Of a stretch of DNA of 64,000 bases, positions 8,340-16,303 are shown piece by piece; the stretch's first letter is position 1, and the number at the start of each line of letters is the position of its first letter. The position numbers were made by a program, and so were the translations under genes. The stretch is taken from contig NZ_LUKF01000002.1 in the NCBI RefSeq assembly GCF_001592755.1, forward strand, positions 160,608-224,607, in the 5' to 3' direction. The stretch is from Bdellovibrio bacteriovorus. Its GTDB lineage: Bacteria > Bdellovibrionota > Bdellovibrionia > Bdellovibrionales > Bdellovibrionaceae. The notes beneath the pieces are model-generated. The model was not told where the DNA came from. It saw only the letters and a list, made by a program, of their open reading frames with translations, and made no database searches.

Positions 8340-8423
8340 ATGAAAAAACAAATTCTTTCCTACGCTCTACTTGCTGCAGTTGCTTTGATGGCAGGCCCCG
8401 TTTTAGCCGACACCGATGATTGA
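8340..8423 (+). CDS. 27-residue micropeptide, signal peptide only
   Basis: A near-perfect Shine-Dalgarno (AAGGAGG, 8329-8335) stands four bases before the ATG at 8340. The peptide is a textbook signal sequence: MKKQ, a hydrophobic core rich in Leu and Ala, then VLADTDD and a stop. Cleavage after Ala-X-Ala-like residues would release only about four residues. The frame is open upstream to 8100, but the strong ribosome site supports this internal start. It could be a small membrane peptide, a leader peptide, or the remnant of a longer secreted protein. Confidence 0.5.
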   Translation: MKKQILSYALLAAVALMAGPVLADTDD

Positions 8424-8472
8424 GATCTTAACACCTCAGAATGACAGCGTGTTAATGTTCGATGCTGTGGGT

Positions 8473-8501
8473 TTGACACAGAATGGAGTTTACTCAATCA
8501 T
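8473..8501 (+). promoter_or_regulatory. Sigma-70-type promoter candidate
   Basis: A perfect TTGACA (8473-8478) is followed after 17 bases by AATCAT (8496-8501), a four-of-six match to the -10 box. It would start transcription near 8508, about 60 bases before the SRPBCC gene at 8567. Confidence 0.5.
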
Positions 8502-8566
8502 AAATCATGGCGAATCGGCTTGCTCTATTCAGATTCGCTATCAAAACCAACCCTAAGGAGCCTGCC

Positions 8567-9025
8567 ATGGTCGCCCCGAAGTTTGAAACTTGGATTATTA
8601 TCCAAAAGCCTGTCGCTGAAGTTTTTGATGCTGTTTACAATCCCACAAAACTCAGCAGCTATTTCATCACAGCCGGAGCGACGGGTCCCTTGGAAGAAGG
8701 CAGTACTGTGCAGTGGGAGTTCGCAGATTTTCCCGGTGCCTTTCCTGTTCGCTCTAAAAATGTTCTGAAAGATAAGTTGATTGTTTTTGAATGGGGTTCC
8801 CCCGAAGGTGGAAAAGACAATCGCGTTGAATTTGTCTTTGAACCTGTGAATGCCAAAGAAACCAAAGTCACTGTCACAGAGCTTGGATGGAGCGAATCCC
8901 CTGAAGGAATGAAAGCCGCTTTTGGTAATTGCATGGGCTGGTCGCAGATGATCTGTGCGATGAAAGCTTACCTTGAATACGGGATCAATCTTCGTAAAGG
9001 TGCTTACAAGGCTCTGTCGTCATAA
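8567..9025 (+). CDS. SRPBCC/AHSA1-type protein
   Basis: The 152-residue product reads as an activator-of-Hsp90-ATPase-like (AHSA1) member of the START/Bet v 1 fold. It opens with FETWIIIQKPVAEVFDAV, followed by LSSYFITAGATGPLEEG, the typical strand-helix entrance. A central WEF...FEWGSPEG and a terminal long helix (GWSQMICAMKAYLEYGI) complete the pattern. Such proteins form a hydrophobic cavity and bind varied ligands; no specific role can be given. The ATG at 8567 was preferred over one at 8507 because CTAAGGAG lies at proper distance and the domain begins here. Confidence 0.82.
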   Translation: MVAPKFETWIIIQKPVAEVFDAVYNPTKLSSYFITAGATGPLEEGSTVQWEFADFPGAFPVRSKNVLKDKLIVFEWGSPEGGKDNRVEFVFEPVNAKETKVTVTELGWSESPEGMKAAFGNCMGWSQMICAMKAYLEYGINLRKGAYKALSS

Positions 9026-9061
9026 GTTCTTTAAATGCAGGGGTTTTAGAAAGGATTCAGT

Positions 9062-9511
9062 ATGAAGTTGTTAATAACTTTCGCGCTTACGTTTCTTGCC
9101 TCTGCGTCTTCTTACGCGACTATTTGGAAGTGTCAAATTCGACTTCCCAACGGACAAGCATCTATTGATGAGTTGCGTATTTCATTTAATAACCGATTGG
9201 AAGAAATTGGTGTCTACCGTCCCGACCCATTTGGATTTGGTCGATATAAAGTAGAAACACTGTATGCGGATTTTTCAAAAAATCGTGCGGGTTTTCAAGT
9301 CGGCCCCTGTGAGCATGATATCGCCAGTGTCTATCCCGAAAGCCAACAGATCTTTGTGCAGTCGGCTTGTAAATCTCAAGAAGGCTACAGCGTTTTTGTC
9401 GACGCCGACTTCGGCATGAAAGAGGCCGGCTCAATGATCACTCAAGTGCAAACACCCACGGCCACCACCGCACGGGTTTTCCGCGTGGACGCGTGCACCG
9501 TTGATTACTAA
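9062..9511 (+). CDS. Small secreted protein of unknown function
   Basis: No family was recognised. The 149 residues start with a signal peptide (1-19, cleaved after SSYA) and contain four cysteines in the mature part (in WKCQIR, GPCEHD, SACKSQ, DACTVDY), probably forming two disulfides in the periplasm or outside. The pattern of alternating polar and hydrophobic residues suggests a small beta-rich domain. GAAAGGATT precedes the ATG. The TAA stop abuts the stop of the convergent gene at 9512. Confidence 0.72.
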   Translation: MKLLITFALTFLASASSYATIWKCQIRLPNGQASIDELRISFNNRLEEIGVYRPDPFGFGRYKVETLYADFSKNRAGFQVGPCEHDIASVYPESQQIFVQSACKSQEGYSVFVDADFGMKEAGSMITQVQTPTATTARVFRVDACTVDY

Positions 9512-9706
9512 TTAATCTTCTCGAAGTTGAGGTCTCAGATCTTCTACGCGCACATTGTTTTTACGAGGCGCGCGTTTTACTTTTTTAGGTTCTTCAGCGT
9601 CGTAGAAATCGCCGCGAAGGTTTCGCATCGGCATCTGATCTAGTTCTTTAATCATTTCATAGATCTTAAAAACACGGTCTTTAAGGGCCGCAAGACTTCG
9701 CATCAT
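9512..9706 (-). CDS. Short basic conserved-looking protein, 64 residues
   Basis: This small gene has a convincing ribosome site (GGAGAAGAAG before ATG). The product starts with a helix (SLAALKDRVFKIYEMIKEL), followed by an Arg/Lys-rich segment (KKVKRAPRKN) and an acidic end. No family is recognised; the basic stretch could bind nucleic acid, but this is speculative. It is cytoplasmic, with no signal peptide or membrane segment. The ATG at 9706 is followed directly by a second ATG, which could also serve. Confidence 0.6.
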   Translation of the reverse strand: MMRSLAALKDRVFKIYEMIKELDQMPMRNLRGDFYDAEEPKKVKRAPRKNNVRVEDLRPQLRED

Positions 9707-9845
9707 TCTTCTTCTCCAAGGAATAAGGATTGATGCTCAGTTTACGAAAAGAAATCTGTAATGTTGGAAATTTGAAGCGCGCTGGAACTATTCCTAGACC
9801 AAGGGGGAAATCGAGAGCGTTCAGTTCAGAGCGACTCTCAGATAA

Positions 9846-10454
9846 TTATTCTAAGACGGGGTGCAAGCCGTGCACTTTCTCTCGAGGAAGAGCGTTGAAA
9901 TGCCACCACTCGTGCTCCAACACTTTAAAACCTTGAGTCTCGAGAAGCTCGCGCAAAAGCATTCTATTGGTCAGCTGCTCCTGAGTCAGTTCTCCGGAAG
10001 CTAGAAATTTTTCTTCAAGCTTTGGCTGCGCCAAATCTCTAAAATCGTCAAAGCCCGTTCCCATATCCAATGGACGACCGTCTTTTGTTTGCAAGGTCAG
10101 ATCCATGGCCATACCAAAATTATGCAGAGATCCAGGATAAGGAGCTGCCACATAATTTTGAAAAGGCGTTCCTTCAAGGTGACTGTAAAACTGTGCTTGA
10201 ATACTGCGCGGACGAAGCGTGTCCCAAATAAGAAATTGCAGGTTCGGATGATTCTTACGAAGATTTTCACAGGCCTTCATAAACATCTCATACGCCAAAG
10301 GTGATACGAAACAGCGATCGAAGTTTTCATAAACATTTTTATTCATGAAATTATCGGCGGTCGCATACTTCATATCTAAAGCCACTTCCGCAGAAGGCTT
10401 GATTTCACGAAAAGTTTGTTCGATCCACTGAATTTGGCTGGTGAAAGATGTCAT
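9846..10454 (-). CDS. D-alanyl-D-alanine dipeptidase (VanX/DdpX family)
   Basis: The 202-residue sequence follows the M15D zinc dipeptidase pattern. DMKYATADNF and WDTLRPRSIQ (Arg81, transition-state stabiliser) precede the zinc ligands His111 and Asp118 in SLHNFGMAMDLTL. Then come MGTGFDDF and the catalytic EWWHF, with Glu182 as base and His185 as third ligand. All key residues are present. The enzyme hydrolyses D-Ala-D-Ala released during peptidoglycan turnover. No signal peptide is seen, so it is probably cytoplasmic, where it could recover alanine from digested prey or self wall. No van-type resistance genes are nearby. Confidence 0.9.
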   Translation of the reverse strand: MTSFTSQIQWIEQTFREIKPSAEVALDMKYATADNFMNKNVYENFDRCFVSPLAYEMFMKACENLRKNHPNLQFLIWDTLRPRSIQAQFYSHLEGTPFQNYVAAPYPGSLHNFGMAMDLTLQTKDGRPLDMGTGFDDFRDLAQPKLEEKFLASGELTQEQLTNRMLLRELLETQGFKVLEHEWWHFNALPREKVHGLHPVLE

Positions 10455-10524
10455 GGCCTTAGGCTAAAAAGCTTTCTTGCCGCAGTCAAATGGACGCTTG
10501 TGACACAGGCTCTCTGTCCACCCT

Positions 10525-10908
10525 TTAAATCGCCTTTGTTTTTAAGCGAACAATTTTTGCTAAAAGAAATATGAGGGCGCACGAGCCAAAGGCCGCCGCC
10601 CCCAGCCCTCCGCCGATTCCTTTCGCCAGAGGAACTAAGAAGGAATAAATCAGCGCAAAGATCACACTTGAAACCAGAACTCTTTTTTTACCCATTCTAG
10701 ATTTATCCGTCATGCCCACGAAGGTAGAGCCAAAAAACGCCGCCTGCAGTGTCGTAATAAAAGTGATTGGCAATAAACTCACGATTAAAGCAAAAAGCAA
10801 TGTCGGACCACTGGACGCCCGCACCGTCGAGATGCGCTTTTCGTGAATTAGATAAAACGTCGCCTGCGCGCCCAAAACTGAAACTAAGATCACACTTAAA
10901 AGAATCAC
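10525..10908 (-). CDS. Small polytopic membrane protein, GTG start
   Basis: The 127-residue protein has about four hydrophobic segments and no recognised family. No ATG occurs near the conserved N terminus. A GTG at 10908 overlaps the TGA of the upstream membrane gene as GTGA, the classic four-base coupling, so this start was chosen. A much longer open frame to 11193 would overlap the upstream gene almost fully and is rejected. The pair of similar-sized overlapping membrane proteins suggests a heteromeric transporter or channel, although no transporter motif is seen. Confidence 0.62.
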   Translation of the reverse strand: MILLSVILVSVLGAQATFYLIHEKRISTVRASSGPTLLFALIVSLLPITFITTLQAAFFGSTFVGMTDKSRMGKKRVLVSSVIFALIYSFLVPLAKGIGGGLGAAAFGSCALIFLLAKIVRLKTKAI

Positions 10909-11291
10909 AGCCAATACCTCAAAGCAATTCCCAATAAAGAAGAGACAAAAGCGATGAAACCAAGGCGCCCGCCCAATCCTTTGAAGCGAGGACCGAGATA
11001 AACGTAAATCGTACTTCCTACGACCGAAACAAGTAGAATCTGCCATAAGCCGGCATCGACAACTCGAGAACCCATGGCAACAAAGGCCCCGGTGTAAACC
11101 AACGCATGCACGTGGGCCCCATCGATACGTTTCGTGTCCGGGATAAAAGTTCCCAATAGCCCCGTAAATGAAGCCGCCACAACGGGTGTCCATTTAAAAT
11201 GGGATTGCAGATAAAAACAGAGAAAACAGCCACCAAAGAAAGTCAGAAATTTTAAAAGCCAAAGTTCGAAGTGTCGCAAGGTCGCAGTCAT
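10905..11291 (-). CDS. Small polytopic membrane protein, first of a coupled pair
   Basis: The 128-residue product has about four or five hydrophobic segments separated by short loops, including GTFIPDTKRIDGAHVHALV with a conserved-looking charged stretch. No family is recognised. It overlaps the next gene (10525-10908) at GTGA, and both have similar length and helix number, so they may assemble together. ATG at 11291 is supported by AAGGACC a few bases upstream. Confidence 0.68.
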   Translation of the reverse strand: MTATLRHFELWLLKFLTFFGGCFLCFYLQSHFKWTPVVAASFTGLLGTFIPDTKRIDGAHVHALVYTGAFVAMGSRVVDAGLWQILLVSVVGSTIYVYLGPRFKGLGGRLGFIAFVSSLLGIALRYWL

Positions 11292-11382
11292 GAAGGTCCT
11301 TAAGGATCATCATCTTTGGACAAAGCGAACAAAACGGCAAGATTTTTTTTGATCCCGCAGGCTGCCTTTCGGCGGCCTTTTA

Positions 11383-12972
11383 CTATCGTCTTTTTATCAT
11401 TTTCTGAGTGGCATTAAAGGCCTCTTTAACCAAAGAATGCAAACGCTCACTGTCGCTCCGATTGAAAGCTCCGTACGTATGGGTTCTATCATAGTCCTCA
11501 GCATCCATATGAAGGGCGTCCATCCACAGTTGCACGGCATAAGATTGCATCAGCTCAAAACGCACGTCATAAAGCTTCATAATCCTATGAATGTCTTCAG
11601 AATTATAATTTTTAGAGCGCAAAGTCTGTTCATACATCTCATCCAGGGTCGGAGAAGTTCGTGAAGGCTCTAACGCGATATAAATATTTGATATCAGCTT
11701 TTTCGCTAGCACCTTGACAGCGTCCCGACTTTTATACCATTGATAGACCCGGTTTGCTTCGTCTGAGTGGCGATCTTTTTGGAAGGGGTCAGATACCAAA
11801 TCGAACTGACGATAATATTCGACTTCTTCAATCGCTCTTTGTAGTGCCGAATAATCATTCAAAATCTCTTGATATCGAGCTTTGTACATTGAATTTGTCA
11901 TCAGCAGATCCGTCTCACGAAGCATCTTCCCGACCTCAATCACATCCACTCTTAACGAGCTCATTAAGGCATAGGCTCCCCGGGTTCTAAAGTCTTTTGG
12001 TGTGGCCCGCAAAACGGAAAAGATATTGAACTCTTCCTTGAGTGACGCCGAACTCCACTCAGGTTCTGATAAAGAAAGGGGTGCAAAGAGAGCTTTAGGG
12101 TCTTTCATATCCGCGATCAATTTTTTGATATAGCCATCGTAACTGCCAAAGCTGCGAGCTTGAGGAATGATAATTCTTTCTCCGAAGGTGTCGGCAGAAC
12201 GCAGGGAAAAATCACTCAAACTAGTTTCATCTGAAAAACCAAAGAAACTGCGAACTCTTTTTTCAGCCGTATTTTTATCGACACCATAAGTTCGCGCGTA
12301 TTCGACGGCCAGGGTCGTCGCGGTATTAATAATAATGCGATCATTCTGGAAATCAAAACCTTCAGGCACAAACGCCGCTTGCAGTTCACTCTCTCTTGTT
12401 ATTTGGCGCGTTTCAATGATGTATCCACCCAGGACCGGCACCGAAAGATGATAGATAAATTGTCCATTTTTATTTGGCGAAAAACCGGAAGAATGCAGTT
12501 GCTTTTTATTGCCATCATAAATCGTCAATATCCGCATATCCGTTTTTAGGCCGGGAGTGATTTCGCCCACCAAGATCCAGCCCAAAGATTTTCCAGCCAG
12601 CTGTTTTTTTATAGGAACGTTATTGCCATGATAAGCCGCCACAAAACAATTCAAAGTCAGCTTGTCACCAATTTTTTCCGCGCTGACTTCGATGACATCT
12701 CTGGCACTGAAATAGAATTCACAGCTGGGAATGTCATACTTATGATCGGCGAAAGAGATCTCCATGATATAAGAGCTGTTGGGATATGGAACTTCATCAC
12801 ACACCCATTCCTGCGTTGAATCCTGAATAAAAGTTCGACGTCCCGGATCGCGCACATTCCAAGTTAATTTTTCGCCGGTGAAATTTCCCACGCAGAATGG
12901 CAGTGCCTCTGCTAATGAAGGCCCCGTGAAAAGAATGACTCCCAACAAGGATTTTTTCAAAAACTTTTTCAT
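11383..12972 (-). CDS. Large secreted protein of unknown function
   Basis: This 529-residue protein begins with a signal peptide (1-23, SLAEALPF). The N-terminal half appears beta-rich with four cysteines; the C-terminal half (from about residue 300) is mainly helical with many Tyr, Arg and Glu residues, ending in KRR. No known domain is recognised. It lies two bases downstream of the EF-hand lipoprotein gene, so the two form a probable operon and may work together at the envelope. GAAGGGAAG precedes the ATG. Confidence 0.75.
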   Translation of the reverse strand: MKKFLKKSLLGVILFTGPSLAEALPFCVGNFTGEKLTWNVRDPGRRTFIQDSTQEWVCDEVPYPNSSYIMEISFADHKYDIPSCEFYFSARDVIEVSAEKIGDKLTLNCFVAAYHGNNVPIKKQLAGKSLGWILVGEITPGLKTDMRILTIYDGNKKQLHSSGFSPNKNGQFIYHLSVPVLGGYIIETRQITRESELQAAFVPEGFDFQNDRIIINTATTLAVEYARTYGVDKNTAEKRVRSFFGFSDETSLSDFSLRSADTFGERIIIPQARSFGSYDGYIKKLIADMKDPKALFAPLSLSEPEWSSASLKEEFNIFSVLRATPKDFRTRGAYALMSSLRVDVIEVGKMLRETDLLMTNSMYKARYQEILNDYSALQRAIEEVEYYRQFDLVSDPFQKDRHSDEANRVYQWYKSRDAVKVLAKKLISNIYIALEPSRTSPTLDEMYEQTLRSKNYNSEDIHRIMKLYDVRFELMQSYAVQLWMDALHMDAEDYDRTHTYGAFNRSDSERLHSLVKEAFNATQKMIKRR

Positions 12973-12974
12973 AA

Positions 12975-13403
12975 CTACTTCCCTTCTTGAAGATTTTTAA
13001 ATTCTTCTTCGGTTAAGGAATCTGGTTTGGTCTTGGCGTGAGCTTTAAACTTCTTATTCGCTGTTTCTACAACATCAATGATGGTCACCTTACCGTCTGG
13101 TCTAGAAGGCTTCACATGACCTATCCATGAAGGTAAATGCTTCGCTTCATCTTGATCCAGACGTCGGTCTTTGTTTTTATCTAAAGCCTGAAAATGATCA
13201 CAGACCTGGTCGCGATATTCATCATCCGTGATTTCATCTGGAATCACATCAATAGGAAGAGGAGCATTGTTCTTCAGAGTTGAGCTTGAACAGCCAATGA
13301 GAGTAGTGAAAGTTCCCGCTAGCAAAGTACAGACAAGATGATATTTAATTGTGTGCATACTCGATTGAAGCACACCTCTTTTTTTAGCTGTAGTAAAACT
13401 CAT
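12975..13403 (-). CDS. EF-hand lipoprotein
   Basis: Starting at 13403 (AGAGGAAG ribosome site), the 142-residue product carries a lipoprotein signal with LIGC, the lipidated Cys38. A canonical twelve-residue calcium-binding EF-hand loop occupies residues 75-86, beginning DKNKD and ending in Glu, with ligands at positions 1, 3, 5, 9 and 12. A second, degenerate loop lies around PSRPDGKVT. It should sit on a periplasmic membrane face or the cell surface and bind calcium. It is in an operon with the secreted 529-residue protein just downstream. A start at the ATG fifteen codons further in is also possible. Confidence 0.75.
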   Translation of the reverse strand: MSFTTAKKRGVLQSSMHTIKYHLVCTLLAGTFTTLIGCSSSTLKNNAPLPIDVIPDEITDDEYRDQVCDHFQALDKNKDRRLDQDEAKHLPSWIGHVKPSRPDGKVTIIDVVETANKKFKAHAKTKPDSLTEEEFKNLQEGK

Positions 13404-13746
13404 ATCTTCCTCTCTATTTCCGGACCGCCCGTCCTTGCACTTAAATGAAGCAAGCAGAGGGCCACACGTCACAACCTCCGTAACGAATAAATAGAAGATG
13501 ATCGTACTAAAATGAGAGTCTGCCGAGATACCGACCGTCAGAGCTGTTGGCGGACCGGCAGATTAAAAACGTCATAGTTGTCCATTAAAATGTCTGTTAG
13601 ATAGCGACCGCAGGACTCACTCCAATCGCGTCAGTTTTTTCGACCCCAGAATTTTGACAGCTCGACTTTGCGTTTCTGGTGTTCGTCTTTTCTTTCCTGT
13701 TTAAATCTTCAGACCACCCAAATATTTACCGAAACACGGAGGAAAA
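13404..13746. other. Intergenic region between divergent genes, no gene seen
   Basis: These 343 bases separate the EF-hand lipoprotein from the lectin gene. They contain a seven-base inverted repeat (TCTGCCG at 13519, CGGCAGA at 13556) around a 30-base interior with further pairing, and an isolated TTGACA at 13654 without a convincing -10 partner. Promoters for both genes are expected here but could not be fixed. Confidence 0.5.
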
Positions 13747-14664
13747 ATGCGTTTAACCTTGGTCACAATGCTGCTCTTACTCTTATCTCTTTCAACTCAT
13801 GCTGGACAGGATCCTGGTTCTGTCATCCGCGACAAGCACGAAGACCCAAAACCACCAGCCTGGTCGGATTGGACTTCGATTGGCGGTATGGCAACATCCG
13901 ATCCAGCGGCTTGTTCCCTTTCTGGATTCAGAACTTTCGTCTTTGTTCGTGGCGGAGACAATGCCCTCTGGATGCGTTACTGGAATGGCAGCTACTGGGC
14001 GGCTTGGGTATCTCTGGGAGGAGTTTTAACATCGTCTCCTTCAGCTACCTGTCACGGATCTCGCATTGATGTGTTTGCACGGGGACTAGATGGTGCTCTT
14101 TGGCAACGTACTTTTAGATCTAATAGTTGGCGTCCTTGGGTCTCTTTAGGTGGAGCTCTTGCCGCGAACTCGGGTCCGGGCTCTGCGGCTTGGTCAGGCA
14201 ATCGTCTGCATGTTTTTGTTCGCGGCACTGACAATGCTTTATGGCGCAAATCTTTTGTTGCTAACAACTGGTCCGCTTGGCAATCCTTAGGAGGAGTTTT
14301 AACTTCCGATCCTGCGGCAGCCGCGTGGGCTAATGGACGTTTAGACGTCTTTGTTCGTGGAACTGACAACGCTCTTTGGCACATTTGGTACACCAGCAGT
14401 GGCTGGTCCGTATGGGAGTCACTGGGTGGATACTTAACATCGTCCCCGGACGTGGCTTCTTGGGGCAATGGCCGCCTGGATGTTTTCGTTCGGGGTTCAG
14501 ACAACGCTCTTTATCACAAATGGTTTCAATCAGGATGGTCTGATTGGGAAAGCCTGGGAGGTATTCTGACTTCAGGACCAGGCGCAAGTTCTTCCGCTCC
14601 CGGCCATGTTATGGTGTTTGTCCGAGGCACCGACAACACTATTTTTTATCGCAGTTATCGTTAA
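13747..14664 (+). CDS. Secreted PLL-like beta-propeller lectin, six repeats
   Basis: After a signal peptide (1-19, ending STHAG), the 305-residue protein consists of six tandem repeats of about 45 residues. Each has a W-x-SLGG turn, a TS-x-P segment, a RLDVFVRGTDNALW core and a closing aromatic strand, as in WESLGGYLTSSPD. This is the signature of the PLL/PHL family of fucose-binding beta-propeller lectins and related tectonin-like proteins. The first and last blades are the most diverged. The characterised PLL proteins are seven-bladed, so the count here is one short or one blade is shared between termini. It is secreted and probably binds sugars on prey or on self. GGAGGAAA precedes the ATG and a strong terminator follows. 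Confidence 0.85.
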   Translation: MRLTLVTMLLLLLSLSTHAGQDPGSVIRDKHEDPKPPAWSDWTSIGGMATSDPAACSLSGFRTFVFVRGGDNALWMRYWNGSYWAAWVSLGGVLTSSPSATCHGSRIDVFARGLDGALWQRTFRSNSWRPWVSLGGALAANSGPGSAAWSGNRLHVFVRGTDNALWRKSFVANNWSAWQSLGGVLTSDPAAAAWANGRLDVFVRGTDNALWHIWYTSSGWSVWESLGGYLTSSPDVASWGNGRLDVFVRGSDNALYHKWFQSGWSDWESLGGILTSGPGASSSAPGHVMVFVRGTDNTIFYRSYR

Positions 14665-14670
14665 AATAAA

Positions 14671-14710
14671 AAAGGCGCTCCTTATTTGGAGGAGCGCCTT
14701 TAATTTTTTT
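14671..14710. terminator. Strong bidirectional terminator
   Basis: An 11-base perfect stem (AAAGGCGCTCC at 14671-14681, GGAGCGCCTTT at 14691-14701) with a nine-base loop is followed by AATTTTTTT. On the other strand it is followed by a T-rich run as well. It separates the convergent lectin gene and the gene ending at 14723. Confidence 0.9.
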
Positions 14711-14722
14711 CCTTTGAGAAAA

Positions 14723-15277
14723 TTATTTCAACTTCACAGTCACGATTTCACAGATGCTGCCTTGAAGCAAAGAAGCTCCACGGTAAATCGTCGCATCTAA
14801 AACAGAGCTGTCACGAAGAGCTTCATCACGAGCCGACTCACACTCATCAAAGTAATGAGCGCAAACTCCGCCTTGATCTTTGTTTTCACAAACCCAATAG
14901 AATTTTTTTACAATCTTAGAATCAAACTTCACGTCGGCTAGTTCCGAGTGCAATTCAACCGAGCATACGATTTTAGCACGCCCGTCTTCTTGAACATCGT
15001 TTGTCCAACGATAAGTGAAATTCTTGTACTTCAACTCCACTCTCTGACTTTTGGCGATTTCGTTTTTACGAGCGTCAATATTGGCGATGAACTTTTCACA
15101 GCGCTCGCCCAATTCTTGAACTGTGCCTTTTTTACTCCAGTTCAGTACGCGGCCTGAGGGCTTTCCGAATGTGCAACGAGTGCCTTCTTCGTTACAACCA
15201 ACACCTGTGTAATAAGGAGCCGCTTGGGCGATATTCCCTGCCACCAACAAGAAAAGAACAGCTAAAGTCTTCTTCAT
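14723..15277 (-). CDS. Secreted Cys-rich protein of unknown function
   Basis: The 184-residue product starts at the ATG at 15277 (AAAGG upstream) with a clean signal peptide (1-19, IAQAAP). At least seven cysteines are spread through the mature protein (in GVGCNEEGTRCTF, ERCEKF, IVCSVE, WVCENKDQGGVCAHYFDECE, GSICEI), suggesting disulfide-bonded periplasmic or extracellular structure. No family is recognised. It shares a bidirectional terminator with the lectin gene but is otherwise alone. Confidence 0.72.
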   Translation of the reverse strand: MKKTLAVLFLLVAGNIAQAAPYYTGVGCNEEGTRCTFGKPSGRVLNWSKKGTVQELGERCEKFIANIDARKNEIAKSQRVELKYKNFTYRWTNDVQEDGRAKIVCSVELHSELADVKFDSKIVKKFYWVCENKDQGGVCAHYFDECESARDEALRDSSVLDATIYRGASLLQGSICEIVTVKLK

Positions 15278-15435
15278 AGCAAAACCTTTCATTTAAGATA
15301 TATCTGAACATTCGCCTTCTTAGCGAAATGCGCGCCATTCTTAGAAGGCCTTTAGAAGCGTTTTAAGCTTAGTCAGGTGACGATTTATTTGACAGTGAAA
15401 CCCGAAAGCGGCTGGTAACCCGTGGAATACCCCAT

Positions 15436-16212
15436 TTACAGAAATTCGGATACGATCTTTAAAATCCGCTCGGGATTTTCACGATGAGGAACGTGGCCTG
15501 TATTTTCAAGCAGGAAAAGATGCGAAGATCCTCCGGCGTATTGGCAGATAGTTTCGGGGAATTTTGCAGAACCGTATTCGTCGTTTTCGCCGTGAATAGC
15601 AAGAACGGGGCATTTTATTTTTTGTAAATCAGTTTGCAAATTCCATGATAAAAATTCGCTAGAAAGCCATACTCCAGTCCAAGCATCTAAAACCCACTGT
15701 GTTTTTTCGCCATGGTAGCGAGCCAGTTTTGAGAATGCCTTCGGATCAGAAAAATCCTTCTTTGCCTGCGTAATGCCGTCGATGGTTCTTTGTTCGACGA
15801 AGGCTTGAGCAGATTCGGTAATCACAGCTTGCGTGGCTTGCGGGAATTGTCCGGCGATAGCCACTGCCATAGCTCCACCCACACTGTGCCCGAATAGCAC
15901 AAATTCCGTTAGGTTCAATTCTTTTGCGATAAAGGGAAAATAAAATTCCGCTTCTTCATTGATAAAGCGAATGGAAGGACGTTCAACCCGTGCCGTTGAC
16001 TTTCCAAAACCGAGCCGATCGTAGGCAATCACGTCGCGGCCCGTGGTTTCACAAAGTCTCTGCGGAAAATCCTTCCAGAGTTCCACACAACCTAAGGAGT
16101 CGTGTAGTAGAACAATCGGTGCTCCCTTACTTTCGGCAGAGGACCACGTCTTCACAAAGAATTTCCCTTTGGGAATATGCACAAATTGTTCTGTTACTTG
16201 GATAAGAGCCAT
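15436..16212 (-). CDS. Alpha/beta hydrolase
   Basis: The 258-residue cytoplasmic protein has the complete alpha/beta hydrolase pattern. An HDSLG oxyanion loop (residues 37-41) is followed by the nucleophile elbow GHSVGG with Ser110, acid Asp211 in HGENDEYG and catalytic His240 in NTGHVPH. The cap region (about 130-190) is helical. The family includes esterases, lipases, dehalogenases and C-C hydrolases, so the substrate is not predictable. The gene stands alone, divergent from the ankyrin gene. Confidence 0.88.
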   Translation of the reverse strand: MALIQVTEQFVHIPKGKFFVKTWSSAESKGAPIVLLHDSLGCVELWKDFPQRLCETTGRDVIAYDRLGFGKSTARVERPSIRFINEEAEFYFPFIAKELNLTEFVLFGHSVGGAMAVAIAGQFPQATQAVITESAQAFVEQRTIDGITQAKKDFSDPKAFSKLARYHGEKTQWVLDAWTGVWLSSEFLSWNLQTDLQKIKCPVLAIHGENDEYGSAKFPETICQYAGGSSHLFLLENTGHVPHRENPERILKIVSEFL

Positions 16213-16303
16213 AAATCTATTCCAGCATCGTTCGCCTTTATCGTCATTACGCAGAGCTTGAATTCTGTTTACTCGTTTATCGCTTTAAGTTTATCCTTCT
16301 TTT

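Noticed and set aside
9730..9936. 68-codon plus-strand frame
   Set aside because: No ribosome site, low protein character, and it overlaps the end of the dipeptidase gene.
10909..11193. Long extension of the second small membrane gene
   Set aside because: It would overlap the upstream membrane gene almost completely; its sequence in that stretch is a frame shadow. The GTG overlap is the better start.
11359..11380. Hairpin GGCTGCC-TTTC-GGCGGCC as terminator of the gene ending at 11383
   Set aside because: On the minus strand it is followed by A rather than T; the T-run is on the plus strand, where no gene ends.
13654..13659. TTGACA upstream of the lectin gene as a promoter
   Set aside because: No acceptable -10 at 16-18 bases.
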